This document shows positions 63,137 to 64,000 of a DNA stretch of 64,000 nucleotides, in pieces; position 1 is the stretch's first letter, and each line of letters starts with the position of its first letter. A program made the position numbers and the translations under genes. The stretch is from an uncultured Acetatifactor sp. GTDB taxonomy: Bacteria; Bacillota; Clostridia; Lachnospirales; Lachnospiraceae. A model generated the notes under the pieces. It searched no databases, was not told where the DNA came from, and saw nothing but the letters and a program-made list of their open reading frames with translations. The stretch lies in the NCBI GenBank assembly GCA_910586215.1, contig CAJUGH010000015.1, forward strand, positions 1 through 64,000, given 5' to 3'.

Positions 63137-63676
63137 TTACGACTGGAAAGATAACAGATCCTCCACGGTCTTACGTCTGGGGGCGGTGGGGGATTCAGCG
63201 GGATAGCCCACGGGAATCAATGCAACTAACTCCCTTTCCTGGGGGAGTTCCAATAATTTTGCGGCATCTTCCTCATCAAACAGTCCCAGGATGACAGTTC
63301 CGAGACCCTGTTCATATGCGGCAAGGCAGAAGGCTTCGCTGGCAACGCCGGCATCGTACATCTGCCAGCCGTCTTCCTTGGGGGTGGAGAAAGAGCCGTC
63401 CCTCTCATAGCCGCTGCGGCCCTTGATCATGGTCACGGCGATTACCATGGGGGCATTTTCTATAATGGTGCCATTGCCGGGAAAAAGTGTGGTGCATTTT
63501 GCAAGTGCCGCTTTTTTTGCTCCTTCCACGGCAATATAACGGACGATCTGGGTGTTCTTCCAACTGGGGGCAAAAGAGGCTGTCTCCACGACCTGTGCCA
63601 GCAGTTCATGAGAAACCGGCTGGGAAGTGAACTTGCGGATGCTTCTGCGGCCCTTGATACACTCGTTTGCTGTCAT
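63137..63676 (-). CDS. Nitroreductase family FMN oxidoreductase
   Basis: A 179-residue flavoprotein. RRSIRKFTSQPVSHELL is the FMN phosphate-binding N-terminus, APSWKNTQIVRYIAVE the central block and LGTVILGLFDEEDAAKLLEL with LIPVGYPAE the C-terminal FMN and dimer region. GGAGGAAAAT on the minus strand lies inside an upstream in-frame ATG, so translation most likely begins at 63676. It reduces nitro groups or quinones using NAD(P)H; natural substrate unknown. Confidence 0.9.
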   Translation of the reverse strand: MTANECIKGRRSIRKFTSQPVSHELLAQVVETASFAPSWKNTQIVRYIAVEGAKKAALAKCTTLFPGNGTIIENAPMVIAVTMIKGRSGYERDGSFSTPKEDGWQMYDAGVASEAFCLAAYEQGLGTVILGLFDEEDAAKLLELPQERELVALIPVGYPAESPTAPRRKTVEDLLSFQS

Positions 63677-63810
63677 ATTTTCCTCCATTTCTCGGCGGTG
63701 TGCTTACCGCCAGCGAAATCCTGTGTCCTGGCTGGACTGTTATTATGTATGATACCATTTCCTGTAGGGACTTGCAATGGGGTAAATTTATAGTTTTTTT
63801 ATTAAAAGTT

Positions 63811-63839
63811 TTGCATCTGGGGAAGATTTCGACTATAAT
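63811..63839 (+). promoter_or_regulatory. Promoter of the right-edge gene
   Basis: TTGCAT (63811-63816) and a perfect TATAAT (63834-63839) are 17 bases apart, about 70 bases before the ATG. Confidence 0.75.
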
Positions 63840-63907
63840 AAAAATAAGAAAAAAGAAGGAAGCAGCAGGGATAACAATAAATGGATACATAGAAAGGAAA
63901 CGGGAAA

Positions 63908-64000
63908 ATGGAATTTACAGAGAGAAAGCGTTGGCTGTTCCTGGGACTGCCTTTTACTTTTACGAAGTATATGATCCGGGAAGATATGATCACGGTGGAC
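63908..64000 (+). CDS. Start of a PH-domain-like protein (3' end outside window)
   Basis: ATG 63908 follows AAAGGAAACGGG. The 31 visible residues (MEFTERKRWLFLGLPFTFTK, then YMIREDMITVD) look like the N-terminus of the bacterial PH-domain proteins of Firmicutes, but too little is present for certainty. Confidence 0.55.
   Translation, partial: MEFTERKRWLFLGLPFTFTKYMIREDMITVD

Overview
The window reads as chromosomal DNA from a moderately high-GC Gram-positive clostridial bacterium, most likely a gut Lachnospiraceae; the genus cannot be fixed by eye. The evidence is the gene order dgt-dnaG-rpoD-trmK-nucleoside kinase, a class A RNase P RNA, strong AGGAGG ribosome binding sites, low-GC-Gram-positive style lipoproteins and ABC importers without their own ATPase, and strong purine bias on the + strand. 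Almost every gene lies on the + strand until about 58 kb.

Layout. 0-9.3 kb is worn accessory DNA: an Rpn-type nuclease, a twice-broken DUF1703-type AAA ATPase, two overlapping WYL-domain regulators followed by the RNA ligase gene rtcB with a 10-bp tandem repeat in its leader, and a deletion scar where a membrane protein gene and a GH32 sucrose hydrolase gene have both lost their 5' ends. 9.7-20.3 kb is a compact catabolic operon: BadF-type sugar kinase, SIS isomerase, DegT aminotransferase, a shortened DegT paralogue without the PLP lysine, Gfo/Idh/MocA dehydrogenase, AraC regulator, a cytoplasmic ceramidase-like amidohydrolase and a CUT1 importer (lipoprotein plus two permeases). Together they suggest uptake and breakdown of an unidentified amino- or N-acyl-sugar or cyclitol.

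20.3-28.7 kb has MgtC, a GNAT enzyme, a UvrD-like helicase, tRNA-Leu(CAG), and a triad of a condensation-fold acyltransferase, a zinc-ribbon membrane protein and an HSL-type esterase. 28.8-35.3 kb is the information-processing core (dgt, dnaG, rpoD, trmK, nucleoside kinase). 35.4-41.2 kb is a LytTR regulator/GHKL kinase pair with two ABC exporter half-transporters. 41.2-47.3 kb has a Fic relic, a Suv3-like helicase, a restriction-modification locus with two C5 methyltransferases and a nuclease damaged at the M2-R junction, and rnpB.

47.3-53 kb carries Uma2, GNAT, two CobW-type GTPases (one with His-rich tandem repeats behind a leader of four hairpins, one fused to a DUF1980-like domain), a YlmH-like S4 protein and a CmpB-type membrane protein. 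53-58.8 kb has a beheaded histidine kinase, a complete OmpR-type two-component system whose kinase starts with 20-residue repeats, and a DUF362 protein. The last part turns to the minus strand: an unusual 832-residue protein with hexosaminidase-type accessory domains, pyrI, pyrB and a nitroreductase; a PH-domain-like gene begins at the right edge.

A recurring theme is in-frame expansion of purine-rich simple sequence near gene starts. All functional calls rest on motif reading by eye; no database search was possible.
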